NCBI GenBank assembly: GCA_963930775.1
Contig: OZ005699.1
Span: 4,981,501 to 5,045,500 of the forward strand
Origin: Cliona cf. orientalis
Lineage: Eukaryota > Porifera > Demospongiae > Clionaida > Clionaidae
DNA: 64,000 nt
Direction of reading: 5' to 3'
Shown: piece after piece, positions 10,426 through 22,227 of the stretch
Layout of the letters: the number at the start of each line of letters is the position of its first letter
Position numbering within the stretch: the first letter of the stretch is position 1
Made by a program: the position numbers and the translations under genes
Notes under the pieces: generated by a model
The model's input: only the letters and a program-made list of their open reading frames with translations
The model's database searches: none
Told to the model about the DNA's origin: nothing

Positions 10426-10675
10426 TATTTTCTTTCGATTGAGTGCAACGAATTAGACAGAAAATTAAGCTCCTGTCGGTGCGTCTGCAGAGTGCATGTT
10501 TCAGGGCTGCTGTTGTGGGTACTATGCTTGTTGGCTTGTATTCAGGGCTATTGGACTGGTCCAATGGGGTTGATGCATAGGGATGATGTCATGTCAGTGT
10601 AGCCAGTATTTAAGGTAGTGTTTAGGTAAGTTTGTCACTCTCGGCAACATTACACTGCCAACCAAAACAAAATTT
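10426..10675 (+). repeat. Ngaro-like split direct repeat A1
   Basis: Matches A2 (17,373-17,613) almost base for base, from TTTTCTTTCGATTGAGTG to CCAACCAAAACAAAATTT, with one short indel after GTCCAATGG. Confidence 0.9.
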
Positions 10676-10800
10676 GCTAAGTTTTCGTCCTGAGACAGCT
10701 GACAGTTTCTCTCTCCCGGTGTCATAAGAGCTGCAGTCAGCTTAACCATCCATAGCATTCGCTATTAATAGTTTAGCTATTTCCGTCGAGTCGTGCAGTA

Positions 10801-11548
10801 ATGTCATCAGGAGAAGGCAGTTCTTCCGTCGCTGGTTCCGGCGCGGCTGCAGTTACTCAAGCCCAGTTTGACCAGCTCTTGTCAGCTATGAATAACGTAC
10901 AGAGCCAAATGGTGCAGATGAAGCGTGAGCTGTCGGATGATCGTGAAGCTGCGGATGAGTGGTTAATAAAGAAGATGCGACTGGATAAGGGGCTGCAATT
11001 CAAGAAAAAGTCGAATGAAAAGCAGCATCAGTTCAATGAGACGGTGCAGGACAAGCTTGAGTCTGCCCAAAAGAGTTTGAGCTCCACCCCTCCGGCCATT
11101 GAGAAAGCTAAAGAAGCACTCAAGGAAGGTGAGCAATTGATTAGGGATAGGCAGAAAATGATAAGAATAGCAGACAGATCTGAATATGGATGGGCTACTG
11201 TAGCTGAGTACGAGGAGGACGAGCTGGCTGATGGGTCAGATGACGAGAAACGCTTGTACAAAGCAGAGTTGCGTGCGGGTAAGAAGGTTAAGGCTGGGAA
11301 GGCCAAGAAAAACTTGCTAATAGGAAAGATTGGTCGTCTTGGAAGCCTAGATGGCAGCCTCCAAACACTGCTTCTGCGGCGGTATCACCTCAGCCGTCCT
11401 CCTCTAGTGTGGTTAAGCCTTCTCCCGTGGGGAGACAAGCCCAAAATAATACGCTGGGCCCATGTTTTGAATGTGGGAAAATGGGCCACTTAAAATCTTC
11501 GTGCCCGGATTTTCTGCTAAAGAATTTAATGAGTAAACAAATGAAGTA
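10801..11548 (+). pseudogene. gag-like ORF of the Ngaro-like element, fossil
   Basis: Begins with a Ser/Gly/Ala-rich stretch, followed by a long charged, helix-prone region (about residues 30-170) that could form a coiled coil. A CCHC zinc knuckle (CFECGKMGHLKSSC) follows near 11,470-11,510 in another frame. This matches the gag-like ORF1 seen before the RT in DIRS-order elements. Broken. Confidence 0.65.
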
Positions 11549-11701
11549 GGACTGGTGTGGAGTGTCTTAATAACTCTGATGTATACTTGTATAATCTATG
11601 CCACTGTTGTATTCAATAATATTTATATAATAAGTGAATTTGTCGGTCTTGATGTATTGTGTGTGTATGACATGTGGCCATGGTTGCACTACAGGTGCAG
11701 C

Positions 11702-12029
11702 GATGTCTGAGAACGCAGTTTCAGTCCCTAGTGATTCACTGTTTGTCTTGGATGCCATTGAGGTGGTGGCGGAGCATCTACTAGAGCCTGTGCCTGTCCA
11801 AGATTCTATGCCACTATCTGTTCAGGGTAGATTGTGCAAGCATGCAAATTTTTGGCTAAATGAGCTGGATGCTTCTAGTTTTGTCAGAGAGATTGTGACC
11901 CAAGGTTATCGGATACCTTTTCTTAGGTTACCATGGCCTGTGTTTAAGTCTAATCACTGTTCAGCCTCGGGCGATTTTCAATTTTGGGCCCAGTTCGTGA
12001 GGTCAAAGGTTATGGAAGATGCTCTTTAA
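11702..12029 (+). pseudogene. N-terminal part of the pol region, Ngaro-like element, fossil
   Basis: Includes LCKHANFWLNELDASSFV and GYRIPFLRLP, the lead-in seen upstream of the RT in DIRS-order elements. It ends where a TTAA-flanked element has inserted. Confidence 0.6.
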
Positions 12030-12979
12030 CCCTCTTCACGCTAAATTTTGTACTTAAATTCTGGCCCACATATATAGGCACTGTATCTTTGAAGATAAAG
12101 AGCTCAGGAGGTAAGATGCCCACTTGTGATATTTAATAGGGTGATATAAACGCAAAATAATGCCTGCATATAATAATAATATTATGGCCTTTCTCATTTA
12201 ATTTTAGAATACTGTGCCAAATAATTTAGCAGTAGTATAAAGCCTGAGGTATTTCTTTGAGGCCCCAAATTTTAATTTTGTATGCATGGCAACTCCTTTT
12301 TAAAATCAATGAATAATAATTTATAATCATTTTTCCCAACAAGCTAGGAAATCCTGCACAGTGCCGTGTTTATAGAGGAGCTCACCGAGTTCAGGATTGC
12401 AAAATTGCCGCCTTCCGAAGGCTACTGCTGCAAGCAATGCAACCATTTATCCGTATGATGCAACGCAAATACTTTTCTGTATTGTAGCTATCATCCATCA
12501 CACAAAATATTCATATGCACACTTTGAACAAGTATCTGTTATTGTGTTAATGTTATACGGTATGCTTATTCTATCGGATTGACATTGATTGTACCATAAA
12601 CTGCTCGGAGTCAGTTCTGTACTGTGTACCATAGACTCGGGATTAGATAATCTATTAATTTATATATAGTAAACTGTATCAGAACAAAATAAACATGGAA
12701 CTCCCTAGCTACAATGAGTTTTGAGGAATAGTCTGGCGTAGCGAGGGTCGCAGCTACACCAGACTAGCTGAAGGGTTTATCTCAGGCTTGTAAAATGATT
12801 GAAGAATTTTGAATGCATGAACTTATTCCTAGTTAATAATATACGTAACAGGCCAAAATTATAACACGCTTAGTGGACAAAGGGTCCAAATTTAAATGTT
12901 TATTTCAAAGGGTACAATATTGATTCTTCATTGCACGCACGCGTATATACGCGTACTTACGCATTGGGTTTCGAGCGGG
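12030..12979. mobile_element. piggyBac-like non-autonomous element in the retroelement
   Basis: Flanked by TTAA at 12,026-12,029 and 12,980-12,983. It begins CCCTCTTCACGC and ends GAGCGGG, so the outer ends read TTAACCC/GGGTTAA as in piggyBac elements. The interior has no transposase; a 40-bp TAGTCTGGCG...CCAGACTA palindrome at 12,729-12,770 looks like a tiny relative of the TAGTCT family. Confidence 0.65.
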
Positions 12980-12993
12980 TTAACTGAATCGAT

Positions 12994-14828
12994 GTGACCT
13001 TTGACCCCACCAACTGGGCCCAAAATCGAAAATCGCCATTGGAGCATCACGATTTTGTCTCTTCGGCAATTCGAGAGCTAGTGGATTCAGGTTGTGTGTT
13101 GCCTACTGGGACTTGTCCCACTGTGTGCAGTCCACTTTCAGTGGTAGCCAATGCTAAAGGAAAGCTTCGTTTAGTGTTGGATCTGAGATATATCAATCAG
13201 TTCCTCCCTGAGCGGAAATTTAAGTATGAAGGCTTGGGCCTGGTCCCTCAAATGTTTAGCAAGGGAGAATATTTCTTTACCTTTGACCTTAAGTCAGGAT
13301 ACCACCACGTGGATATCCATCCCGATTGCTGGGGATACTTGGGATTCTCATGGGGTACAGGTGGAGACAGGAAATATTTCATGTTCAGAGTTCTCCCATT
13401 TGCCCTTGCTTCTGCATGCTATGTATTTACAAAATTACTCCGTCCAATAGTAAAAAGATGGAGGAGTAAGGGCATCAGAGCTATAGTGTATATCGATGAC
13501 GGGATTGTTGCTTCTAGAACGGAAGAGCAATGCCTACTAGACAAGGCGGTTGTTACAACTGACCTTGAGAGGGCTGGCTTTGTGCTTAATGTACAGAAGT
13601 CTCATTTAGACCCACACCAGCTAGGTAGATGGTTGGGTTTTATTATCGACCTTAGTGAGGGCAATTTTCGTGCCCCCGAAGAGAAGCTAGAGAGCCTTAA
13701 AGATTCCATTAAACAGGCTTATACTCAACCTAAGATACCTGTCAGATGCTTGGCCAGTATTGTGGGAAAGATAATATCAATGTCCCTTGCGATTGGCAAT
13801 ATAGCACGCCTAAGAAGTAGAGCATTGTATTCTGTTATTAACAGTCGATACTCGTGGAATGATTGCTTAGCCTTGCCTCAGAAGGCCAGAGAGGAGCTAG
13901 AATTCTGGTTCAAGAATGTGGAGTCTTTTAATGTTAAACCTATTTGGTTCAGTCCTGGCGCTACAAGAATAGTTCATTCTGATGCTAGTGATACCGGCTA
14001 TGGGGGATACATGGTGGAACTGGGCCCAACGGTTGCTCATGGCCTTTGGTCAGAAGCGGAAGCATCGCTTAATTCCACGTGGAGAGAACTAAAAGCCGTA
14101 TATTTAGTGCTGCAATCTTTTGCCCAGAAGCTGGCGGGTCACAGAGTAAAGTGGTTTACAGATAATCAAGGTGTTATGTATATCATTCAGACCAGTTCCA
14201 AGAGGGAGTATTTGCAGGAAGGGGCACTAGAAATTCACCATATTTGCTTGGCGCATATAATATCAAATTGGAGGTAGAGTGGACCCTTCGTCGTTCTAAT
14301 GAGTACGCTGACTGCATTAGTCGCATCATTGACTACGATGATTGGAGTCTGGATCACAATATATTTCTGCTTTTGGATGCGACATGGGGTCCTCATACAG
14401 TTGATTGCTTTGCAACACCGCAAAACACACACATCCCGAGATTCCATAGCCGGTTTTGGTCCCCAGGTTGCGAAGCAGTAGACACTTTCACTGTAAATTG
14501 GCATGATGAAGTAGGTTGGTGGGTGCCACCAATCTACCTAGTGTGTCGCACGATTAGTCATGCCCGTAGCTGTCAAGCAAAAGGTACCCTGGTCATACCA
14601 ATGTGGAAGTCAGCCCCGTTCTGGCCCGTCATCTGCCCAGATGGCAAGCACCTGGCACCATTTGTTCATTCATGGTGGCCCATTGAATTTTATCCGGAGC
14701 TGTTTGTACATGGCCGTAGTGGTAACAGTTTAGGTGATTCTCTAAACGCCGACTCCAAGGTACTGGCCCTATTTATTGATTTTTCAGTGCAACCTAGACT
14801 TGGTAACCTTGGATTTCACACTCGCTAA
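12994..14828 (+). pseudogene. Reverse transcriptase/RNase H region, Ngaro-like element, fossil
   Basis: RT motifs: LRLVLDLRYIN, FTFDLKSGYHHV, FMFRVLPFALASA, and the catalytic IVYIDDGIVAS. RNase H follows (RIVHSDASDTGYGG, WRELKAVYLVL, WFTDNQGV). The downstream part (DCFATPQN, RFHSRFWSPG, DTFTVNWH, SAPFWP) is the characteristic extension of DIRS-order pols. Broken about once. Confidence 0.85.
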
Positions 14829-14954
14829 CAATATTATTATTTGTTATATTAGCTCCCTATAAGAGTTCGAATGGTCAGCTTGTGATGTTGTCAGCATGTT
14901 AGAGTGGAAGGGAAGGGGGGATATGGGATACTGAGTGGGGACCTGTGGGGTGGA

Positions 14955-15480
14955 GATGTCTTAGGTCAACCTGGTGTATGCATGGTGTGGATTCTCATGG
15001 GACCATGGCCTAAGTAAGGGGCATGGGGTTACTTGATCCAAGTTTTCTGGTCAACCTGGGTGGTGTAAGATCCCCCGTGAGCACCTGAGGGCCGATATAC
15101 ATTGGAGATTGTGGATTTATTGATCCTATCCAACCTAGGTGGTTCTAAATGTCGTGGAATCACGAGTGCCCAAGTAAGGGATCTCTTGATCCCAGACAAC
15201 CTAAGTGGTTGTAGACTCACAAGCGCCCAAGAAAGAGGCTGTGGATCTATTGATCCTGTTCAGCCTAGGTGGTTGTGGATTCTCCTGAATCACAGATGCC
15301 CAGGCTTGGGGCAGTGGATCTTAGTCAACCCTAGTGGTTGCAGATTCCCCTGAATCATGATTGCCCAAGTAAGGGGCGTGGATCTGTTGATCCTGGTCAA
15401 CCTCATTGGTTGTTAAATTTAAGGAGTTGCGAGCGCCCGAGTAAGGGGCGGTGGACATTAGGTCCTGGTTTAACCGGAAT
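14955..15480 (+). repeat. Degenerate ~70-bp tandem repeat between RT and recombinase
   Basis: About seven diverged units built on 'GGTCAACCT.GGTGGTTGTAG', 'ATTC.CCTGAATCA', 'GTGCCCAAGTAAGGGGC' and 'TGGATCTRTTGATCCTG'. It occupies the gap between the RT/RNase H region and the recombinase of the Ngaro-like element. Confidence 0.8.
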
Positions 15481-15639
15481 GGTGATGGATTCCTAGGGAA
15501 TCCGGGATATACTTATATACAAGTACATAATAAGAGGGTGTATTAAGTGGTAACGATTAGAAATGGTGGTGCCTTTGGTCCTTATTCCTATGTCTAACTA
15601 GCTACAATAATATTATTCTGATATATTAGACCTTTTCAG

Positions 15640-17200
15640 TGAGAGTGCTGTCTGGCAGGAGCTCCAAGCATTCGACGACCCTGAGCTTAAGGAGCTGGCC
15701 AAAGCCCTCCCCACTGTGGTGCTAAGAAGCAGAGCTCCTTCTACTGTAAAAAAGTACAGTGGAGCGTTCCTGCGCTGGAAGACGTGGGCGCAGCAAAAAT
15801 ATGAGGTACCGTACTTCCCAGCTAGCCAAGTGTAAGTTTCGCTTTATCTAACTTATCTAATTCAAAAATCATCTACCAGCTCCCCAGTCGAAGAGGCAGT
15901 TAACGCCATATCCTGGGCCCACCAAATAGCATTAGTAGACGACCCAACCCAATCAGACCTCATTAAACAGGTGCTGGCTGGGGCGAAGCGGATGCTAGCC
16001 CACAGAACAACCAAGAAAGAGCCATTCACCCCAGAAATCTTGGTGCAGCTGGTAGATAAATTCGCTGGTACAGACACTGACCTTGGCGATTTGCGTGTTG
16101 TCACTTGGTGCCTCGTCGGATTTGCAGGCTTTCTTAGGTTTAACGAACTGTCTGCTCTAAAAGAGTCTGACCTTCAAATTTTTCCCGATCACATGGAAAT
16201 CTTCATAGAGTCGAGCAAGACTGATCAGTATAGAGATGGGGTTTGGGTAACAATAGCACGTACTGGAACAAAGACCTGCCCTGTCAAATTAAATGGTTGA
16301 GCGTTATGTTACCCTCGGTGGGGTCGGTGCCTCCCCAGACCTCTACAGTGGTCCCTCCTTTGAGAGACCCCTCTAGTGAGAGACCACCTCTTATTAAGAA
16401 CCAAAAATTGCATGCACAAAACCACTCAACATACAAACAACCCTCTGATCAAAGACCACCTCTAGAACCCAACCAAAGACCACTAATTATATGGAAATTA
16501 AAGACCATCACTGATCTCAACTAGAGCTCGATCTGTAGATCAAATACCCCACGTGCACATTGCACAATCTGTAGATCTACTTTGGAATGGAATTTTGCCA
16601 CAGTAAAATAAATGCACCCCTGGAAAGAGAATAGGTCTCATATTGGAAGAGGAATGATTCATCGGGCTAAAAATATCCCTGTGACTGGTGGTTGAAAAGT
16701 AGTAAACACTCATTTCTTTCTTGTGAATACGGGTACCAAGCAACTACATGTAATTTTCATATAAATTATGTACGGCATAATACAACCCACTCTTGCAAAG
16801 CTCCACCTATTGCTCCACCCTCCTCTGGTGGAAGACCACCTCATTTGGGAGACCATTTTTATTTGAATTCAAGTGCGGTCTCTCAAAAGAGGGACCACTG
16901 TACTTATTTCGGGGCACAACACGTTCTAAGAATGGCGTTAAGCTTAGGCTGCAAGGTGGCCTAAGTTATAGTAGAATGCCAGATCTACTGTTGGAGAAAC
17001 TATCAGCAGTTGGGCTGGACGCCAAGAAATATGGTTTTCATAGTCTTAGAGCCGGTGGAGCCACTGCTGCAGCAAATGCGGGAGTACCGGACAGGCTGTT
17101 CAAGAGACATGGCCGGTGGCGCAGTGAAAACGCCAAAGATGGCTATGTTAAGGATTCCCTGAAGAATAGACTGTCAGTTTCCAAGAACATTGGATTGTAG
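15640..17200 (+). pseudogene. Tyrosine recombinase region, Ngaro-like element, fossil
   Basis: An N-terminal SAM-like part (RAPSTVKKYSGAFLRWKTWA) is followed by the catalytic domain: FAGFLRFNEL (first Arg), then HSLRAGGATAAANAG and GRWRSENAKDGYV carrying the H-x-x-R, (H/W) and Tyr signatures of tyrosine recombinases. A MITE at 16,344-16,902 interrupts it. This enzyme replaces the DDE integrase in DIRS-order elements. Broken. Confidence 0.85.
16344..16902. mobile_element. TA-flanked MITE (TACAGTGGTCCCTC ends) in the recombinase
   Basis: TACAGTGGTCCCTCCTTTGA at 16,344 mirrors CAAAAGAGGGACCACTGTA ending at 16,902. The interior repeats 'AGAGACCACCTC' words in both strands. TA target duplication. 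Tc1/mariner-like ends. Confidence 0.85.
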
Positions 17201-17372
17201 TGTTGGTGCAGCTGCACCTGTTGCTTAAAATCGAGGTAGCTATTATAGGCCAGTTCACATACTACCAGTACAGCTATCTTCCTTTGATCTCTCGCACGTT
17301 GCCCACCACCCAACTAAGGTGTTCTGCATGCGTCATGCACGTCACATGCGCATGCAGCTTAGACAGGAGATG

Positions 17373-17613
17373 TATTTTCTTTCGATTGAGTGCAACGAAT
17401 TAGACAGAAAATTAAGCTCCTGTCGGTGCGTCTGCAGAGTGCATGTTTCAGGGCTGCTGTTGTGGGTACTATGCTTGTTAGCTTGTATTCAGGGCTATTG
17501 GACTGGTCCAATGGATGGGGATGATGTCGTGTCAGTGTAGCCAGTATTTAAGGTAGTGTTTAGGTAAGTTTGTCACTCTCGGCAACATTACACTGCCAAC
17601 CAAAACAAAATTT
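17373..17613 (+). repeat. Ngaro-like split direct repeat A2
   Basis: Second copy of A1, placed directly after B1 (17,294-17,370); B2 follows at 17,956-18,031. The B1-A2-B2 order is diagnostic for Ngaro-type elements. Confidence 0.9.
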
Positions 17614-18031
17614 TACTTTGTTAACAATTTGGTGTGAGTCTCTCTGCTACAGATAATTCCTGCAAGAACAGGCTCTACCTACTGGACTGATAGGTTCTGA
17701 ATGGCATACTTCGTAGTGGGGTGCTGCTGTCAAATCTGGTTTTTCCCCTCTATTTTTCTCAAAATGAGTTTTTTGAGGGTTTTTTTCCGTGAGTGCGCTG
17801 GCCACATGCTCTAAATAAATGTTTTGTTAGTAGGGCCCACCCCAGAAACACTTGAAGTTTATCTCTTCTTTGTGCTATATACTTTATTCTATTTAAGTGC
17901 CTAGTATGTGCTTGCTGTGCTACTTCAGTATAATCAGTTCTGGCAGTGCGCTTTTGCATGTTGCCCACCACCCAACTAAGGTGTTCTGCATGCATCATGC
18001 ACGTCACATGTGCATGCAGCTTAGATAGGAG

Positions 18032-19240
18032 CTTATATTAGGTCAAGATTTGGGGATGGGCTGATATACAAAGGTATCGGTATAGCATTTACATTGTAGC
18101 GATCATTCCTTTGTCCTGAAACACTGTATAAAGCTAGATAGGCTTAGTTTTTTTACGGCTGTTTGGAAGGTTATTTATCGATCTTACATAGACTATTCGA
18201 AGTTCAGTCCTCATAAACCAGCCATTTGAGCTGCATTTTCAAGGGCAGCTACACATGGGCACATATTCGAGTAAATATTAGACCTTAGCAGAAAATTGAG
18301 TCCAAAGTGGGGAGTGGGCCGATATTCCATAGTGGGCCCTCTTTCGCGAGGGTACGGTACAAGTACAAGCTTAGCTAGCCAGAGATCAAAAGGGTACCAC
18401 AAGAATGCACGTGGCACAGCAGCAAAACATGCCCTTAGAGTTGAAATGAAGCCACCATTGGCTGCATCTGTCAAAAACTCGCCAGTGAGCTGAATGAAGA
18501 AGGGGGCAGCAGTAATCATGCAGCATCGACAATTGTTGCAACCGTGTCTCAAGCACATGCACCGAGGGCTAATAGCATGACGTTGTACATACTGTATAGA
18601 GTACACGACACACAGTGTTCTATTTATACATGTACATAAAGTCATGCTACCGCTAATTAAGCTGGGAAAGTCAAGATACTTAGAATCAGCAAATGTCAAC
18701 AAAACTGATGAATAAAGTGTTTTGAAATGCCATAAGGAACCTTAAACACTGCACTTTAGACTCACAAATGAGGTATATGTACATGTATGTATGATGTACA
18801 TGTACATGCATATAGCAGCTAGCTTGACAGACACAGAACAATTACTGTAATCCTCTGGCGCATGCACCAAGGGTTTAAAATGCAGACATTGTGCATCCAT
18901 GAAACATGCACTGGCTAGTAGGGAATCACAAAGACATACACGTATACAGCTCAGTGGAATCCCTCTGTTCAGGACAATCGAACAGCTTTAGATATTAGAT
19001 GTCCTGATTAAAGGATGTGTCCTCATTTCATTTATATACTTCTCTATGTTGTCGGGACCATAATGTGTGGTGTCCAAATTAAGTAGCTAGGGCATCCTTA
19101 TTATAGGGTATCTTATAGAGAGGTTCAACTACATGAAATCAATGTTACTGATGTATTAAATATATACATGTACATGTCAGGTGCACAGACGAGATTTCTT
19201 ACGATTTACTCGTACATTCTCTTGTAAGTAAACATGTACA
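18032..19240. repeat. Repeats C and B-like, no gene
   Basis: 18,036-18,360 matches repeat C (6850-7262 inverted; GTGGGCCCTCTTTCGCGAGG). 18,370-18,880 resembles the tail seen at 47,760-48,140 and 53,620-53,950 (AAGAATGCACGTGG, CAACAAAACTGATGAATAAA, TAGCAGCTAGC). The rest is AT-rich with many TACATGTA octamers. Confidence 0.6.
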
Positions 19241-19268
19241 TGTATACCATACGTACACGTACACTTAC

Positions 19269-19366
19269 TTGTTAAAATATTGATTTTCTACTCGTATCTT
19301 GCTAAAAGCCTTAAAGTCTTCCGGCAGCAATAGGCTAGTTTCTGGAATCATAGTCAGTTCATTAAT
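19269..19366 (-). CDS. PIP4K2-like kinase, exon 2
   Basis: Encodes INELTMIPETSLLLPEDF and KAFSKIRVENQYFNK, matching the [33 protein letters not shown] block of PIP4K2. Acceptor GTAG and donor GTAAGTG bound it. Its 98 bp leave two bases for the joint with exon 3 (AA|G, Lys), giving the conserved NKENLP join. Confidence 0.92.
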
Positions 19367-19369
19367 CTA

Positions 19370-20019
19370 CATGTACATAAAATATGCAAATAGGAGTACT
19401 AAACGGTCCACAGGTAAAATACCAGCACATACATATAACTATAATATAACTATACCACAATAACATTATAGCCTAAAATTTTCGAGGTTGAATATTTTTG
19501 CAGTTTTCACAGATCAGAGATAGGATCAATAATTTATGGGCATGGCTGTGCAATAATACTCAGCATGAGCTGAGTTTTCTTGGTTCTATAACTAAACAGC
19601 TGGTTAATGTCACTTATATATAGCCATATCATAGTGCTCACGTCTCTTCTAAGAGTGCTTCAAGCAAGCTGACAGTAGGCCACTACCCTACTACTGGCCC
19701 ACTATCCAGGATGATGGCATCATGCCATTGACAGATTGAGGCACCCTGGAGAGCACAGGGGTCACTTGCATTCCCGCTCTCTACTTCTCAAGGTAAAGCT
19801 TGTCCAATGACACTGTCCCACACATCTTGTCGATGCAACAGACTCTCGAATAATGCTACTGCATGCATGTGATGATCTTTGAGGGGCTCAACAACAAAAA
19901 TTTGCTTCTGAGCAAAATTTGGCAAAAGTGCTACTTGATCATGCATCCAAATAATGTCATGTGCATGTAACTACTGTATTAATAAGGGTTGAGAAACAAA
20001 AGTGGGCTAACCCACAAAT
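19370..20019. other. Non-coding PIP4K intron 1, nothing recognised
   Basis: AT-rich, stop-dense in all frames. No TIR pair or family domain is seen. Confidence 0.5.
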
Positions 20020-21260
20020 GTTGACTTAGCCCCCACCCAATCATAAAATGCGCTGACCAAAACCAACCATTATGTACATGTAACTATCATAACATAAAAC
20101 TAGCATGCCATGGACCAGCGCACTATAAAATGGAATGGATTTATATGACGTGATCATGGAGTCTTGAGTTAGTCCTGGAAATGAAAAAGAAAGAAAGAAC
20201 GATTGGCAATGTTTTTTTTTTCAATTTTAAAAACAGCTCGTTCAGGCATGCATACCTGATGGATGTGTAGGGGATGGATAGATAGATATTCTGGCATACA
20301 GATCATAAAGTTAAACATTTAAGCCATCCCTACAAAGTTTATAGTCTACCAACTCTATGATTATTATAATGTATGCTGTATCTATAGATGCTCAGCAGGG
20401 ATTAATTTTGTAGATGGAAAGTCTAGTGTGCGGTAGCATACTCAAACTTAGGGGGTCTGGGGGCATTCTCCCCATTAAAATTTACAATCTCTGAGACTGC
20501 TTCTGAGGCCACATATACACAAAATTGTATGAACTAGCATGCTTTATATACATATAAGCATGGCCTAGGGAGACTGATCATAAAGGAACAAAAAGTAAGC
20601 AATACAATTTAATGTTTTTTTTATACAAGATGAGCAATTATCATAGAGTCAGTAGACTGTATAAGTAGGGATGGCATGGACACTCCCATATAATATGTAA
20701 TGCATTACAAACACCCAAATGTCTCAAAACGGGTAATTTTGTGAAATTTAAGTGTCAAAGTCAGAATCTCCAGTAAATTATCTATCAAGACCAAGATCAT
20801 TCATCAAAAACAACTGTACATGCCAGAACCAGTTCAAGACTGCCTCCATCTTTCATATTAGTTTGAGTATACATGTAAATTCATTCCATTTTGGAACGTG
20901 CCGTACAGTTATGTAATAGTGGGCATGTACAGCGCATTGACAATATAATTGGGTGTTTCTGATAAGCCATTTTGTGATATAATTATATAATGCACATGCT
21001 TAGAATGTGTTGCCATGGTGACAGTGACCTGGCCCTAGGCACTAGCACGTGCAGCGCTAACCCTCTGCTTGATCGATCATGGATATGAAGATGCAAAGCT
21101 AGAGGAGCGGTAAAGTGCTAGGCATAGGCGACCTACATGTACTCGCTAGCACGCGCAGCACTAGTGCTCCACTAGATCGATCATAGATATGAAGGTGCAA
21201 GGCTTGAGCTCGAGGAGTGGTAACATACAGATCATAAAATTGTGGTAGCTGTTGCCAACA
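20020..21260. repeat. Two arms of repeat D2 in opposite orientation
   Basis: 20,020-20,350 (minus) ends in TCTACCAACTCTATGATTA. 20,636-21,060 (plus) begins TCATAGAGTCAGTAGACTGT and runs through AAGACCAAGATCATTCATCA to TTGCCATGGTGACAGTGACC. Together they behave like an inverted pair of one family. No coding content. Confidence 0.7.
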
Positions 21261-21541
21261 ATAAAACTTAGAACTTAGTTTTCTCTCTGAACGGAAGTCT
21301 CATCGCTACTTGGGCTGCCTAAAGCAGCAGCCTTTGTCAGCCTGCTTCATTACATAGGCATATGAAAGCAAGTTAACGAGGGGTGTGGCTACTAATTTTG
21401 CGAACTTTGGAACCTCCCATCTTCTACTTAATTACACTGGACCACTGACAATTGAGTGAGCAAACCATCTAAGATGGCATTGATGAATTATACTGAGAGC
21501 AATAAAAAAAGAACAGAAACAAGTATAAAAACAATTGAATA

Positions 21542-21914
21542 CTAGAGCTCTATAGAGCACATACCCCGCGCGCGCTGCAGCATCGATGTCAGAGCTTATC
21601 TATGGTAAGACGGAGCTCGATGATGCGAGCAGCCTGTTGACGACCTTTACCTACATATTGTGCCAGGTTGTATGCATGAGCAGAGAGCACATAGTGGGCA
21701 GTGTCCATAGGTGTAGCCAACAAAATGCAGTATTTGCAACACTCCTGGGCCTTGCCAAACGATTCAAAGCATACTGAAGGCAGTTTTTTGATGATATTGA
21801 CGGATGTGTTGTATTTGTGAGTCGCTCAGGTGCCTAGATCTCCAGATCTGGCGATTTTTGTGCTAACGACAGATAAAACCAATTATATTACCCCTTGTGC
21901 ATGCACGCGGGGTA
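21542..21914 (+). repeat. Dispersed repeat F (CTAGAGCTCTATAGAGCACA)
   Basis: Starts CTAGAGCTCTATAGAGCACA and ends GCATGCACGCGGGGTAA. Near-complete second copy at 29,622-30,014. Ends carry inverted GC-rich words (ACCCCGCGCGC / GCGCGGGGT). Confidence 0.75.
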
Positions 21915-21916
21915 AA

Positions 21917-22227
21917 AATTGAAGGGAGAAGAGTAGGGATGGCAGGATCAAAAGTACACAAACAAGATTTGTAGGGATAACGTATCACATTCACCATACA
22001 TCCCTATGCTTGCTTTTCTCAATCATACACTTCTGATTCAGTATGTAAAGTGTCAATATACATTTTATAATACTGATTGTCTATTCCTGCATGTGCCCCA
22101 TACATACAATGTATGACATTGTATACACAGCTACTCAAAAAGCAAGCGTAGGGATGTGATACGCCATCCCTACAAATCTTATTTGTGTACTTTTTAACCC
22201 TGCCATCCCTACTTCACCCTTTCAATC
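21917..22227. mobile_element. TIR element D, copy 1 (~310 bp)
   Basis: Arms of about 100 bp: ATTGAAGG..AGTAGGGATGG, TACACAAACAAGATTTGTAG, CCCTATGCTTGC, mirrored by GCAAGCGTAGGGATGTGA ... TTTGTGTACTTTT ... CCATCCCTACTTC. The loop is about 90 bp. No ORF; a MITE. Confidence 0.8.

Larger units (their letters stand above)
10426..18031 (+). mobile_element. Ngaro-like tyrosine-recombinase retrotransposon (DIRS order), fossil
   Basis: Split direct repeats typical of Ngaro elements: A1 at 10,426-10,675 and A2 at 17,373-17,613, nearly identical; B1 at about 17,294-17,370 and B2 at about 17,956-18,031. Between A1 and B1, in order, are a gag-like ORF with a zinc knuckle, a reverse transcriptase/RNase H region and a tyrosine recombinase. 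The element is broken, with a few interruptions plus two later DNA-transposon insertions (12,030-12,979 and 16,344-16,902). The close match of A1 to A2 suggests moderate to low age. It lies in PIP4K intron 2, opposite to the host gene. Confidence 0.85.
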
